Source: Pseudooceanicola nanhaiensis
GTDB lineage: Bacteria; Pseudomonadota; Alphaproteobacteria; Rhodobacterales; Rhodobacteraceae
DNA: 64,000 nt
Direction of reading: 5' to 3'
NCBI RefSeq assembly: GCF_020171315.1
Contig: NZ_JAIUZP010000012.1
Location: forward strand, 1-64,000
A model generated the notes under the pieces. That model ran no database searches. It was not told where the DNA came from and saw only the letters and a list, made by a program, of their open reading frames with translations. This document shows, piece by piece, positions 54,350 to 63,397 of the stretch (within the stretch, counting starts at the first letter, position 1; the number at the start of each line of letters is the position of its first letter). The position numbers and the translations under genes are program-made.

Positions 54350-55549
54350 ATGACCGACGTTTACATTTGCGCCTATACCCGCACCCCCATCGGCCGCTTC
54401 GGCGGCACGCTGGCCCCGGTGCGGGCCGATGACCTTGGCGCGATCCCGCTCAAGGCCCTGATGGCGGCCCATGACTTCGACTGGACCGCTGTCGATGAGG
54501 TGCTCTTCGGCTGCGCCAACCAGGCTGGTGAAGACAACCGCAACGTGGCGCGCATGTCCTCGCTGCTGGCGGGCCTGCCCGACAGCGTGCCGGGCGGCAC
54601 GATCAACCGGCTCTGCGGCTCCGGCATGGATGCGATCATCACCGGCGCCCGCGCGATCAAGGCCGGCGAGGCCGAGCTGATCGTGGCCGGCGGTGTCGAA
54701 AGCATGACCCGCGCGCCCTTCGTGATGCCCAAGGCCACCACCGCCTTCAGCCGCTCGAACGAGGTCTTCGACACCACGATCGGCTGGCGCTTCGTCAACC
54801 CGCTGATGAAGAAGCAATACGGCGTGGATTCGATGCCCGAGACGGGCGAGAACGTGGCCGAGGACTTCAACATCTCGCGTGAAGACCAGGACGCCTTCGC
54901 CCTGCGCTCGCAGCAGAAGGCCGCCGCGGCCATCGCCTCGGGCCGTCTGGCCAAGGAGATCACCCCGGTGACCATCCCGCAGCGCCGCAAGGACCCGATC
55001 GTCTTCACCACGGACGAGCATCCGCGCGAAACCACGCTGGAGAAACTGGCCGCCCTGCCGACGCCCTTCCGCGAAGGCGGGTCGGTCACGGCGGGCAACG
55101 CCTCGGGCGTGAACGACGGCGCGGCCGCGCTGATCCTCGCCTCGGAAGCCGCGATCAAGACCCACGGGCTGACCCCGATCGCCCGCGTCCTCGGCGGGGC
55201 CACCGCCGGTGTCGCGCCGCGGATCATGGGCTTCGGCCCCGCGCCCGCGTCCAAGAAGCTGATGGCCCGCCTCGGCCTCAAGATCGACGACTTCGACGTG
55301 ATCGAGCTGAACGAGGCCTTCGCCTCCCAAGGGCTCGCCACGCTGCGCGACCTCGGCGTGGCCGACGATGACGCCCGGGTGAACCCCAACGGCGGCGCCA
55401 TCGCGCTGGGCCACCCGCTCGGCATGTCGGGCGCCCGGATCACCGGCACCGCCGCGCTCGAGATGAAGCTGAACGGCGGCAAGCGGGCGCTGGCCTGCAT
55501 GTGCATCGGCGTGGGCCAAGGCATCGCCATCGCGCTGGAAGCCGTCTGA
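54350..55549 (+). CDS. pcaF: 3-oxoadipyl-CoA thiolase
   Basis: A 399-aa thiolase that splits 3-oxoadipyl-CoA to acetyl-CoA and succinyl-CoA, the last step of the beta-ketoadipate pathway. The nucleophilic Cys is in INRLCGSGMDAIITGARAIK (about residue 90), and the other catalytic blocks are NGGAIALGHPLGMSGARITG (His) and ACMCIGVGQGIAIALE (Cys). YICAYTRTPIGRFGGTLAPV opens the protein. It is the last gene of pcaIJF, followed by a terminator. Genes for earlier ring-cleavage steps are not in the window. Confidence 0.94.
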   Translation: MTDVYICAYTRTPIGRFGGTLAPVRADDLGAIPLKALMAAHDFDWTAVDEVLFGCANQAGEDNRNVARMSSLLAGLPDSVPGGTINRLCGSGMDAIITGARAIKAGEAELIVAGGVESMTRAPFVMPKATTAFSRSNEVFDTTIGWRFVNPLMKKQYGVDSMPETGENVAEDFNISREDQDAFALRSQQKAAAAIASGRLAKEITPVTIPQRRKDPIVFTTDEHPRETTLEKLAALPTPFREGGSVTAGNASGVNDGAAALILASEAAIKTHGLTPIARVLGGATAGVAPRIMGFGPAPASKKLMARLGLKIDDFDVIELNEAFASQGLATLRDLGVADDDARVNPNGGAIALGHPLGMSGARITGTAALEMKLNGGKRALACMCIGVGQGIAIALEAV

Positions 55550-55569
55550 GGCACGCCTCACGGACAGGG

Positions 55570-55598
55570 AAAAGGCCCCGGGAAACCGGGGCCATTTG
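55570..55598. terminator. Terminator after pcaF
   Basis: The stem GGCCCCGG (55574-55581) / CCGGGGCC (55586-55593) has a GAAA tetraloop, with A's before and ATTTG after. It lies between convergent pcaF and macB. Confidence 0.8.
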
Positions 55599-55624
55599 CG
55601 TTTCCCTCTCCGTCGGGCAACCTC

Positions 55625-55667
55625 GATTTTGCGAAAAATCTTGGGAAAATTCTTCGAATAATTTTCC
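55625..55667 (-). repeat. TCGA-centred palindrome pair, second copy of the dispersed element
   Basis: 55625-55640 (GATTTTGCGAAAAATC) and 55644-55667 (arms GGAAAATTCTTC and GAATAATTTTCC) are near-perfect palindromes with one mismatch each. The reverse complement matches the element at 35733-35778 over 26 of 27 bases. This copy is more degraded than that at 35.7 kb. Confidence 0.85.
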
Positions 55668-55750
55668 GCGCCCCGGGCGGGCGGCCCGCGTCCCTGACCG
55701 GAACATGCGCAGGTGCCGGACCGTTTTCTGCGCAGGAAACGGCGGGCGCC

Positions 55751-57697
55751 TCACTCGCGGCTCAGCGCCTCCACCGGGTCGAGCTGCGCGGCCGAGCGGG
55801 CGGGCAGGAAGCCGAAGGTCACCCCGATCAGCGTCGAGGAGAGGAAGGCCGCCAGCATCGCCACCAGCGAGAAGCTGAGCCGCAGATCGGCGTTGAGCTC
55901 GGTCACCAGCGCGCCGCCCGCAAGTGCTGCCAGCACCCCCAGCACCCCGCCCACGAGGCAGACCAGCACCGCCTCGATCAGGAACTGGCTCACGATGTCC
56001 GAGCGCCGCGCGCCGATGGCGATGCGCACGCCGATCTCCTTCGTCCGCTCGGTCACCGAAACCAGCATGATGTTCATCACCCCGATGCCGCCCACGATCA
56101 GCGAGATCACGGCGATCATCGCCACCAGCAGCGTCATGGTCTGGGTGGTGGAGGTGATCGTCTCACGGATCGTGTCGGAGTTCTGCAGGAAGAAGTCCTT
56201 GGTCCCGTGCCGCTGCAACATCAGCGCCTCGATCTGCGCCTCCGCGGTGGCCATGTCGTAATCGTCCGACACCCGGACGCCGATGCTGTCCACGTTGTCC
56301 TGCCCGGTGATCCGCGACATCGAGGTGGTATAGGGCACCCAGACGTTCAGCGAGGAGGGGCCGAAGCTGGCCCCGGAGGAGCGCACCACCCCGATCACCC
56401 GCACCGGCACCCGGCCCAGCAGGAGCACCTCGCCGATCGGGTCCTGCCCGCTTTCGAAGAAGGTGTCGCGTGTGTCCTCGTCGATCACCGCGACCTGCGC
56501 CCGGTCGGTCACCAGCACGGCGTCGAAGACGCTGCCGGTGACGGTCTGGTAGGAATGCACGTCGAAATAATCGCCGCTGACCCCGTTGATCGTGGCCGTG
56601 GCCTCGGTATTGCCATAGATCACCGAGGCCGAGGAGGAGACCGCAGGCGAGACGCCGAGCGCATAGTCCTGAAGGCTCAGCGCATCCGCATCCGCCGGCA
56701 CCAGCGTCTTGATCCGGCTGGCGCCCCGTGCGCCGAAGCCGCTGCCCGCCCGGACGGTGATCGTGTTGGTGCCGAGCGAGGAGATATCCTCGAGGATCTT
56801 CTCTTGGCTCCCGGTGCCGAGCGCCACCACCAGCACCACCGAGGCGATGCCGATGATGATCCCCAGCATGGTCAGGAAGCTGCGCAGCCGATGCGCCAGC
56901 ATGGCGCGCAGCGACATGGTCGCGGCTTCCTTCAGGCGCAGCAGCCCGGCCATCGGGCCGGTCTTCTGGGGCCGCTGGGGCAGGCGCTCGGGCTGGGCCG
57001 GGGCGTCGGCCTTCTTGCGCGTGTCCGCGGTGATGCGGCCGTCGCTGATCTCGATCACCCGATGGGCATGGGCGGCGACCTCGGGGTCGTGGGTCACCAT
57101 GACGATCGTGTGGCCGCGGGCGTTCAGGTCCAGCAGCAGGGCGATCAACTCGGCGCTCGACTTGGTGTCGAGCGCGCCGGTGGGCTCGTCCGCGAGGATC
57201 ACCTCGCCGCCGTTCATCAGCGCCCGCGCGACGGACACCCGCTGCTGCTGGCCGCCCGACAGCTCCGAGGGGCGGTGGTCGAGGCGGCTTTCCAGCCCCA
57301 GTTGCGCCAACAGGTCGGCGGCGCGGTCGCGGCGGCTGGCGCGGGTCTCGCCGGCATAGATCGCGGGCACCTCCACGTTGCCCACGGCGTCGAGATCGGG
57401 CAGCAGCTGGTAGCGCTGGAAGATGAAGCCGAAATGCTCGCGCCGCAGCCGGGCCAGCTCGTCGGGCTCCAGCCGGGACACATCCTGCCCGTCGAAATGG
57501 TAGGTGCCGCTGGTGGCGCGGTCGAGACAGCCGAGGATGTTCATCAGCGTCGACTTGCCTGAGCCTGAGGCGCCGATGATCGCCACCAGCTCGCCCGGAT
57601 GAATGTCGAGGTCCACGTCGCGCAGCACGGTGATCGTCTCCGATCCCGCCTGGAAGCTGCGGGTGATGCCGCGGACGGAAATCAGCGGATCGGTCAT
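55751..57697 (-). CDS. macB: MacB-type ABC transporter, ATPase-permease fusion
   Basis: A 648-aa protein. The N-terminal ATPase (1-235) has Walker A AIIGASGSGKSTLMNILGCL, signature [16 protein letters not shown], Walker B VILADEPTGALDTKS and switch VTHDPEVAAHAHR. Four membrane helices follow: one near 275-300 (FLTMLGIIIGIASVVLVVAL), then a large periplasmic MacB domain (about 300-520), and three near the C-terminus with GGIGVMNIMLVSVTERTKEI. It drives export or mechanotransmission of macrolides, peptides or lipids with MacA and an outer-membrane channel; no tolC-like gene is adjacent. It begins 1 bp after macA ends. Confidence 0.93.
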   Translation of the reverse strand: MTDPLISVRGITRSFQAGSETITVLRDVDLDIHPGELVAIIGASGSGKSTLMNILGCLDRATSGTYHFDGQDVSRLEPDELARLRREHFGFIFQRYQLLPDLDAVGNVEVPAIYAGETRASRRDRAADLLAQLGLESRLDHRPSELSGGQQQRVSVARALMNGGEVILADEPTGALDTKSSAELIALLLDLNARGHTIVMVTHDPEVAAHAHRVIEISDGRITADTRKKADAPAQPERLPQRPQKTGPMAGLLRLKEAATMSLRAMLAHRLRSFLTMLGIIIGIASVVLVVALGTGSQEKILEDISSLGTNTITVRAGSGFGARGASRIKTLVPADADALSLQDYALGVSPAVSSSASVIYGNTEATATINGVSGDYFDVHSYQTVTGSVFDAVLVTDRAQVAVIDEDTRDTFFESGQDPIGEVLLLGRVPVRVIGVVRSSGASFGPSSLNVWVPYTTSMSRITGQDNVDSIGVRVSDDYDMATAEAQIEALMLQRHGTKDFFLQNSDTIRETITSTTQTMTLLVAMIAVISLIVGGIGVMNIMLVSVTERTKEIGVRIAIGARRSDIVSQFLIEAVLVCLVGGVLGVLAALAGGALVTELNADLRLSFSLVAMLAAFLSSTLIGVTFGFLPARSAAQLDPVEALSRE

Positions 57698-57698
57698 G

Positions 57699-58874
57699 TC
57701 AGAACCCCATCGGGGGCGGGCCCCCGCGGCTCGACGATGTGCTGCTGGCCGCTGCCACGGCCGCGCCGGTCACCACGCGGTCGCCCTCGGAAAGGCCAGA
57801 GGTGATCTGCGCCGTGACCTTGTTGTTCAGCCCGACCTCGACCGCCACGCTGCGCGGCGCGCCGGTCGCCGAGTCCACCACCTGCACCGTATAGCCGCTG
57901 CGGGCAGAGCCCTTCAGCGCGGCGGCGGGCAGGGTCAGCACGCCCTCCGCCCGGTCCAGCACGATGGAGACCTGCGTCGTCATCCCGATCCGCAGGGTAT
58001 GGTCCGGGTTCTCCACGTCGAAGAGCCCGTTGTAATAGATCGCCTCGTCGGTCGAGATCGTGTCGCTGTCCTTGATCTCGGAGGGGGCAGGCTCCACGTC
58101 GCGCACGGTGGCGGTGAACTGCTGCTCCGGCTCGCCGAGGATGGTGAAGCGCACCTCCTGACCGGCGCGCACATGGACCACGTCGGCCTCCGAGATCTCG
58201 GCCTTCACCACCATCTGGTCGAGGTTGGCCAGCTTCACGATCGTGGGCGCATCGGTGTTGGCGTTCACCGTCTGGCCCTCGTTCACCACGATGGCCACGA
58301 CGGTGCCGGTGATCGGCGCGGTGATCCGGGTGCGGTCCAGCGCGATCTGCGCGGTGGAGACGGTGACCTCGGCCTTGTCCTTCTGGGCGGCGAGCGCGGC
58401 GAGATCGGCCTTGTAGACCTGCACGTCGGCGGTCGCGCTCTCCACGTCCACCTGAGAAGTGTAGTTCTGCGCCTGCAGCTTCTCGGCCCGTTCCAGCAAC
58501 AGCTGCGCCTTGCGCAGGTTGGCCTCGTTCGCGGCGATCTGGGCCTCGATCTGGGCGAGGTCCGCCTTGGCCTCCAGCACGTCGTTCTGCTGGTCCTGAT
58601 TGTCGATCTGGGCGATCAGGTCGCCTTCCTGCACCTGCTGGCCCAGTGTCACGGCCAGCGTATCGACCTGACCGGAGACCCGCGCCCCGACCGAGATCAG
58701 CTGCTGCGCCTCGATGATGCCGGAGGCAAGGACGGTTTCCTCGACGGTGCCCCGGGCGACAGGCGCGGTGGTCAGCTGCGCCGGCGGCTCAGGCTTGAAA
58801 AACTGGGTCCAGACGGCATAGCCGCCGCCCCCGAGAAGCAGCAGCACGATCGCGATTTTCAAGTATTTGGGCAT
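57699..58874 (-). CDS. macA: MacA-type periplasmic adaptor (membrane fusion protein)
   Basis: A 391-aa protein anchored by one N-terminal helix (IAIVLLLLGGGGYAVWTQFF). The lipoyl half-motifs are SVGARVSGQVDTLAVTLGQQ and RTRITAPITGTVVAIVVNEG, separated by a long coiled-coil hairpin (about 100-180; QIEAQIAANEANLRKAQLLL). Beta-barrel and membrane-proximal domains follow. The C-terminus is Ser/Gly-rich. It links MacB to an outer-membrane channel. ATG at 58874 (MPKYLKIAIVLLL) is the natural start; a longer frame has no signal. Confidence 0.92.
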   Translation of the reverse strand: MPKYLKIAIVLLLLGGGGYAVWTQFFKPEPPAQLTTAPVARGTVEETVLASGIIEAQQLISVGARVSGQVDTLAVTLGQQVQEGDLIAQIDNQDQQNDVLEAKADLAQIEAQIAANEANLRKAQLLLERAEKLQAQNYTSQVDVESATADVQVYKADLAALAAQKDKAEVTVSTAQIALDRTRITAPITGTVVAIVVNEGQTVNANTDAPTIVKLANLDQMVVKAEISEADVVHVRAGQEVRFTILGEPEQQFTATVRDVEPAPSEIKDSDTISTDEAIYYNGLFDVENPDHTLRIGMTTQVSIVLDRAEGVLTLPAAALKGSARSGYTVQVVDSATGAPRSVAVEVGLNNKVTAQITSGLSEGDRVVTGAAVAAASSTSSSRGGPPPMGF

Positions 58875-59066
58875 CCGGCAGCCTTTCCCCGCGTTCCGGT
58901 TCCATCGTGACGTGACACGCGCGGCGGGGTGGTTTCCGTCGCAACCGTGACGCGGCGTCACGGGACGCGGCGGGGGTGGAGTGCTGAACGGTCGGGCTGT
59001 GACGTGGCCGAATTGAGCCGGATGGGGCCCGGGTCGCGCCCGGATCAGGCCCGGATCAGGCAGGCG

Positions 59067-60194
59067 TCAGGGCAGGGGATCGGTGAGGAACAGCGTGACC
59101 TTCAGCCCGCCATGGGCAATCGGCGCCTGCGTGGGCAGGAAGGGCAGGGCGGTGGCCTTGGCCAGCCCCGCGTCCGAGGTCACGATGCCCACGCGCCAGC
59201 CGCTGAACCGTTCCTTCAGCACCGTGCCCATGGCGCCATGGAGCGCGAAGAGCATCTTCCGGTTGCCGATCCGCGTGCCGTAGGGCGGGTTGATCATGAC
59301 GAGGCCCGGCGGGCCGTCGGGGCGCTGCACCTCGCTGAGGGGCGCGCAATGGAACCGGGTGATCCCGGCCACGCCCGCCCGTTCCGCATTGGCGGTGGAG
59401 GCGCGCACCGCGCCCTGATCCCGGTCGGAGCCGTAGAAGATCTGCGCCGTCTCGCGCGCCGGGCCGCTGCGGCGCAGGGCCTCGCAGGCAGCGGCGTCAT
59501 AGGTGGCGAGGTCCTCGAAGGCGAAGCGCCGGGCCCGGCCGGGTTGCAGGCCAAGCGCGATTTCCGCCGCCTCGATCGGGAAGGTGCCCGAGCCGCACAT
59601 CGGGTCCAGCACCGGCTCGTCCCCGGTATAGCCGCAGCCGCGCAGCAGCAGGGCGGCCATGGTCTCGCGCATGGGCGCCTTCACCACCGCCGTCTTGTGG
59701 CCGCGCTTGTGCAGCCCCTCGCCGGAGGTGTCGACGCTGAAGGTCACGAGGTTGTCGTCGATCCGCACCTTCAGCACCAGCGACGCCTCGGGCGAGATCG
59801 TCGCGCCGAGGCTTTCCTTCAGCGCGGTCTCGATCCGCTGGGTCGCGGCCCCGGCGTGGTAGATCTTGGACTTCTGCGTTGTCGTCTCGACCCGCAGCGG
59901 CACATCGGCGCGCAGCACGTCCGACCACGGGAATTTCCGCGACCGCTTGTCGAGCTGGGCAAGGTGGAAGGCGCGGAACTCGCCGATCCGCACCAGCACA
60001 CGGCTGGCGCCGCGCAGCTCGAGGTTGGCGCGCCAGACATCGGGCCAGCCGCCGCGGCAGGTGACACCGCCGGGCAGTTGCGTGGCGCCCTTGAACCCGG
60101 CCTCGCGCACCTCGTCGAGCAGAAGCGCCTCCAGCCCCGGCGGGCAGGAGAGGAAGATCTCGAAATCGGTCGGGGCGGTGGCGGTCTGGGTCAT
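59067..60194 (-). CDS. THUMP-domain class I RNA methyltransferase, RlmL/YcbY-like
   Basis: A 375-aa protein. The N-terminal ~150 residues (FEIFLSCPPGLEALLLDEVR, then GGVTCRGGWPDVWRANLELR) form a ferredoxin-like plus THUMP region. The catalytic domain has DPMCGSGTFPIEAAEIALGL (SAM binding, near 205) and the INPPYGTRIG motif (NPPY, near 305) of N2-guanine or N6-adenine methyltransferases. It resembles the N-terminal half of RlmL, which modifies G2445 of 23S rRNA; the exact target cannot be given. ATG at 60194 is the family start. Confidence 0.9.
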   Translation of the reverse strand: MTQTATAPTDFEIFLSCPPGLEALLLDEVREAGFKGATQLPGGVTCRGGWPDVWRANLELRGASRVLVRIGEFRAFHLAQLDKRSRKFPWSDVLRADVPLRVETTTQKSKIYHAGAATQRIETALKESLGATISPEASLVLKVRIDDNLVTFSVDTSGEGLHKRGHKTAVVKAPMRETMAALLLRGCGYTGDEPVLDPMCGSGTFPIEAAEIALGLQPGRARRFAFEDLATYDAAACEALRRSGPARETAQIFYGSDRDQGAVRASTANAERAGVAGITRFHCAPLSEVQRPDGPPGLVMINPPYGTRIGNRKMLFALHGAMGTVLKERFSGWRVGIVTSDAGLAKATALPFLPTQAPIAHGGLKVTLFLTDPLP

Positions 60195-60398
60195 GGGGCC
60201 TTCTATCCGGTTGCGGGGCAGGGGGCGAGAGGGAAACCGCCTGCCCGGATCGGGCGCGGTTGCATGCTTTTCGCATGTTTTTTGGCCCGGCCCCCTTGGC
60301 AATGCAGTCCGCGCAGATAGGCTGGCGCGCAGCGAGTCCCCCGATCCGCGACCCGTGCCCCGGCGACCGTCCCATCGACCCCGCGCAGGAGAACCACA

Positions 60399-60658
60399 TG
60401 ACAATCCTCTTTGCCGGCCTCCCTGACGCGGCGACGACTGGGGCGAACGGAGCGCCGGAACCGGGCGCAGGCCTGCCTCCGGGCCGTATGCTGCCCCGTT
60501 TCACGCGCCGCCTCGCGCCCCGTCTCGATCGGCCGCGCGCCGCTTTTCCACCTGATCCGGCCCGACATCAGGGTTTTCCTGCACGTCACACGGCCCGGGG
60601 CCGCGACGTCATCTTTGCATCGGTCAAAAGGCCGGTGCCACATTCCTCCATCACGTGA
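60399..60658 (+). CDS. Doubtful small ORF, 86 aa
   Basis: It starts MTILFAGLPDAATTGANG after a good AGGAG site (60386-60390), which is its only support. The product is Pro/Arg/Ala-rich without a recognised domain and resembles noise from GC-rich DNA. The region 60195-60669 otherwise holds no recognised feature and must contain the methyltransferase and dipeptidase promoters. Confidence 0.25.
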
Positions 60659-60669
60659 AAGTTAACACA

Positions 60670-61731
60670 ATGACCAACGACGCCACTCACCCCCTCATCT
60701 TCGACGGCCACAACGACCTCGTCCTGCGCCTGCTGACCGGCAAGGTCACCGCCGCGCAGGTCGCCGAGGGCCTCGAAGACGGCCATATCGACCTGCCGCG
60801 CAGCCGCGCGGGCGGGTTCGCGGGGGGCTTCTTTGCCATCTTCGTCCCCAGCCCGGCGGACAATTCGCTGGCCAAGGACGCGATGCGCGCGGCGGAATAC
60901 GACCTGCCGCTGCCCGCGATGTTGGACCAGCAGATGGCGCTGACCGAAACGCTGAAGGGCTTCGATCACTTCGACGCGCTGGAAGCGGCGGGTGTCATTA
61001 AGACCTGCACCACCGTGGCCGAACTGGAAGCCGCGCTGCCGGGCGACGCCATGGCCTGCGTGCGCCACATCGAGGGCGCCGAGGCGATCGGCCCCGACAT
61101 GGAGGCGCTGCACCAGCTTTACGCCCGCGGCCTGCGGTCGCTGGGCCCGGTCTGGAGCCGCCCGACGATCTTCGCCGAGGGCGTGCCCTTCCGCTACCCG
61201 TCCTCGCCGGACATCGGCGGCGGACTGACCGAGGCCGGCAAGGCGCTGGTGAAGGAATGCAACACGCTCGGCATCATGCTGGACCTGTCGCATATGAACG
61301 AAAAGGGCTTCGACGACGTGGCGGCCCTGTCGGATGCGCCGCTGGTGGCGACTCACTCCAACGCCTGGGCGATCTGCCCCCATGCCCGCAACCTCACAGA
61401 CCGGCAGCTTTCGGTCATCGCGGAAAGCGACGGAATGGTGGGCATCAACTTTGCCTCCGGCTTCCTGCGCCCGGACGGCCAGATGGATGGCGACTTTTCC
61501 CTTGACGTGATGATGCAGCATCTTGACCATCTGATCAAAATGCTGGGCGAGGACCGGGTCGGTATGGGCTCGGACTTTGACGGCGCCACCATTCCGGAGG
61601 GGATCAAGGACATCGCGGGGCTGCCTGCCCTGCGCGATGCGATGCGGAGCCACGGTGTCGATGCGGCACTGATGGACAAGCTTTGCTACGGCAACTGGAT
61701 GCGCGTTCTTAGGAAAACCTGGGGCGCATGA
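60670..61731 (+). CDS. Membrane dipeptidase (renal dipeptidase family, M19)
   Basis: A 353-aa zinc dipeptidase. The metal-binding blocks are in order: LIFDGHNDLVLRLL (HxD), VRHIEGAEAIG (Glu), IMLDLSHMNEKGFDDV (His), LVATHSNAWAICPHARNLTD (His), and RVGMGSDFDGATIPEG (Asp). It hydrolyses dipeptides, possibly D-amino-acid ones. No signal peptide, so it is cytoplasmic. It is followed 52 bp later by a peptide-binding-protein gene of an ABC importer, so the imported peptides are the likely substrates. ATG at 60670 is preferred to a GTG at 60655. Confidence 0.92.
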   Translation: MTNDATHPLIFDGHNDLVLRLLTGKVTAAQVAEGLEDGHIDLPRSRAGGFAGGFFAIFVPSPADNSLAKDAMRAAEYDLPLPAMLDQQMALTETLKGFDHFDALEAAGVIKTCTTVAELEAALPGDAMACVRHIEGAEAIGPDMEALHQLYARGLRSLGPVWSRPTIFAEGVPFRYPSSPDIGGGLTEAGKALVKECNTLGIMLDLSHMNEKGFDDVAALSDAPLVATHSNAWAICPHARNLTDRQLSVIAESDGMVGINFASGFLRPDGQMDGDFSLDVMMQHLDHLIKMLGEDRVGMGSDFDGATIPEGIKDIAGLPALRDAMRSHGVDAALMDKLCYGNWMRVLRKTWGA

Positions 61732-61783
61732 GAAAACCGACAAGGTTTCACCCATAACCCGACCAACCACAGGGAGAGTACCA

Positions 61784-63385
61784 ATGAAAACGTTTACCAA
61801 TTTCGGCAAGGCGGCGCTGGTCGCCACGCTGCTCGGCAGCGTCGCACTGCCGGCCTTCGCGGAAACGCCGCCGAACATGCTGGTGATCGCGAACCGGATC
61901 GACGACATCAAGACTTTCGACCCGGCGGAAAGCTTCGAATTCGCGGGCGCCGACGTGTCGCGCAACGTCTACGAGAAGCTGGTGAACTTTGACCCGCTCG
62001 ACCTCGACGCGGGCTATGCGCCTCAGCTGGCCGCCAGCTGGGACGTCTCCGAGGATGGCAAGACCATCACCTTCACCATGGCGGATGGCCATGTCTTCGC
62101 CTCCGGCAACCCGGTGACGGCCAAGGACGCCGAATTCTCGCTGCGCCGCGCGGTGCTGCTGAACAAGACCCCCTCGTTCATCCTGACCCAGTTCGGCTTC
62201 ACCGCCGACAACGTCGAGGACACGATCAAGGCGACCGATGACAAGACCCTCGTCATCACGCTCGACAAGCAATACGCGCTGTCCTTCGTGCTGAACTGCC
62301 TGACCGCCACCATCGGCGGCATCGTCGACAGCGAAACCGTCATGGCGAACGAGACCGACGGCGACATGGGCAACGCGTGGCTGCGCACCAACACCGCCGG
62401 TTCCGGCCCCTACAAGGTGCTGGACTGGAAGCCGAACGAGTCGGTCATGATGGACCTGAACCCGAACTACGGCGGCGACGAGCCGGCGATGAAGCGGGTG
62501 ATCGTGCAGCACATCCAGGAATCCGCCACCCAGCGTCTGCAGCTGGAACGCGGTGACATCGACATCGCGCGCAACCTCTCGCCCGAAGACGTGGCCGGCC
62601 TCGAAGGCAACGCCGACGTCAAGGTCGTGGACGAGCTGCGCGGCCGCCTGATGTACTGGTCCGCGAACCAGAAGGTCGAGGCGCTGACCGATCCCAAGGT
62701 CCTCGAGGCGATGAAATACGCCGTCGATTACAAGGGCATGGCGGACAGCTTCCTCAAGGGGCAGTACACCGTCCAGCAGGCCTTCCTGCCGCTGACCTTC
62801 CTCGGCGCGCTGGAAGACAAGCCCTTCGCCTTCGACATCGAGAAGGCGAAATCGCTGATGGCCGAAAGCGGCTATCCCGATGGCTTCGACCTGAAGATCT
62901 CGGTGCGTGAAGCACAGGAGCGGATCGACATCGCGCAGTCGCTGCAGAACACTTGGGGCCAGATCGGCATCAACGTGGAACTGATCGTCGGCACCGGCGC
63001 CCAGACCCTCGACCGCTACCGCGCGCGTGAGCACGACATCTACGTCGGCGCATGGGGCCCGGACTATCCCGACCCCAACACCAACGCGGGCACCTTCGCC
63101 TACAACCCCGACAACTCCGACGAGGCTGGCGCCACCGGCCTGCTGGCCTGGCGGAACGCCTGGGGCATCCCCGAGATGAGCGAAGAAACCCTCGCCGCCG
63201 TGGTCGAGAACGACACCGAGAAGCGGAAAGAGATGTATCTCGCGCTTCAGAAGGAGTTCCAGCAGGTCAGCCCCTTCGGCGTCATGTTCCAGCAGATCGA
63301 ACAGAACGCCATGGCGTCGAGCGTCGAGAACTTCGTGGCCGGTGGGGCAACCACCGCCGTCTCCTACTGGGTCATCACCAAGTAA
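61784..63385 (+). CDS. Peptide/nickel-type ABC transporter substrate-binding protein (SBP family 5)
   Basis: A 533-aa periplasmic protein. The signal peptide (KAALVATLLGSVALPAFA) is cleaved before ETPPNMLVIANRIDDIKTFD. The motif FDPAESFEFAGADVSRNVYE and later AASWDVSEDGKTITFTMADG are typical of DppA/OppA. AGGGAGAG precedes the ATG at 61784. It captures di- or oligopeptides; the dipeptidase encoded immediately upstream suggests dipeptides. The permease gene starts 12 bp later. Confidence 0.93.
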   Translation: MKTFTNFGKAALVATLLGSVALPAFAETPPNMLVIANRIDDIKTFDPAESFEFAGADVSRNVYEKLVNFDPLDLDAGYAPQLAASWDVSEDGKTITFTMADGHVFASGNPVTAKDAEFSLRRAVLLNKTPSFILTQFGFTADNVEDTIKATDDKTLVITLDKQYALSFVLNCLTATIGGIVDSETVMANETDGDMGNAWLRTNTAGSGPYKVLDWKPNESVMMDLNPNYGGDEPAMKRVIVQHIQESATQRLQLERGDIDIARNLSPEDVAGLEGNADVKVVDELRGRLMYWSANQKVEALTDPKVLEAMKYAVDYKGMADSFLKGQYTVQQAFLPLTFLGALEDKPFAFDIEKAKSLMAESGYPDGFDLKISVREAQERIDIAQSLQNTWGQIGINVELIVGTGAQTLDRYRAREHDIYVGAWGPDYPDPNTNAGTFAYNPDNSDEAGATGLLAWRNAWGIPEMSEETLAAVVENDTEKRKEMYLALQKEFQQVSPFGVMFQQIEQNAMASSVENFVAGGATTAVSYWVITK

Positions 63386-63397
63386 GTCGCAGAGATA

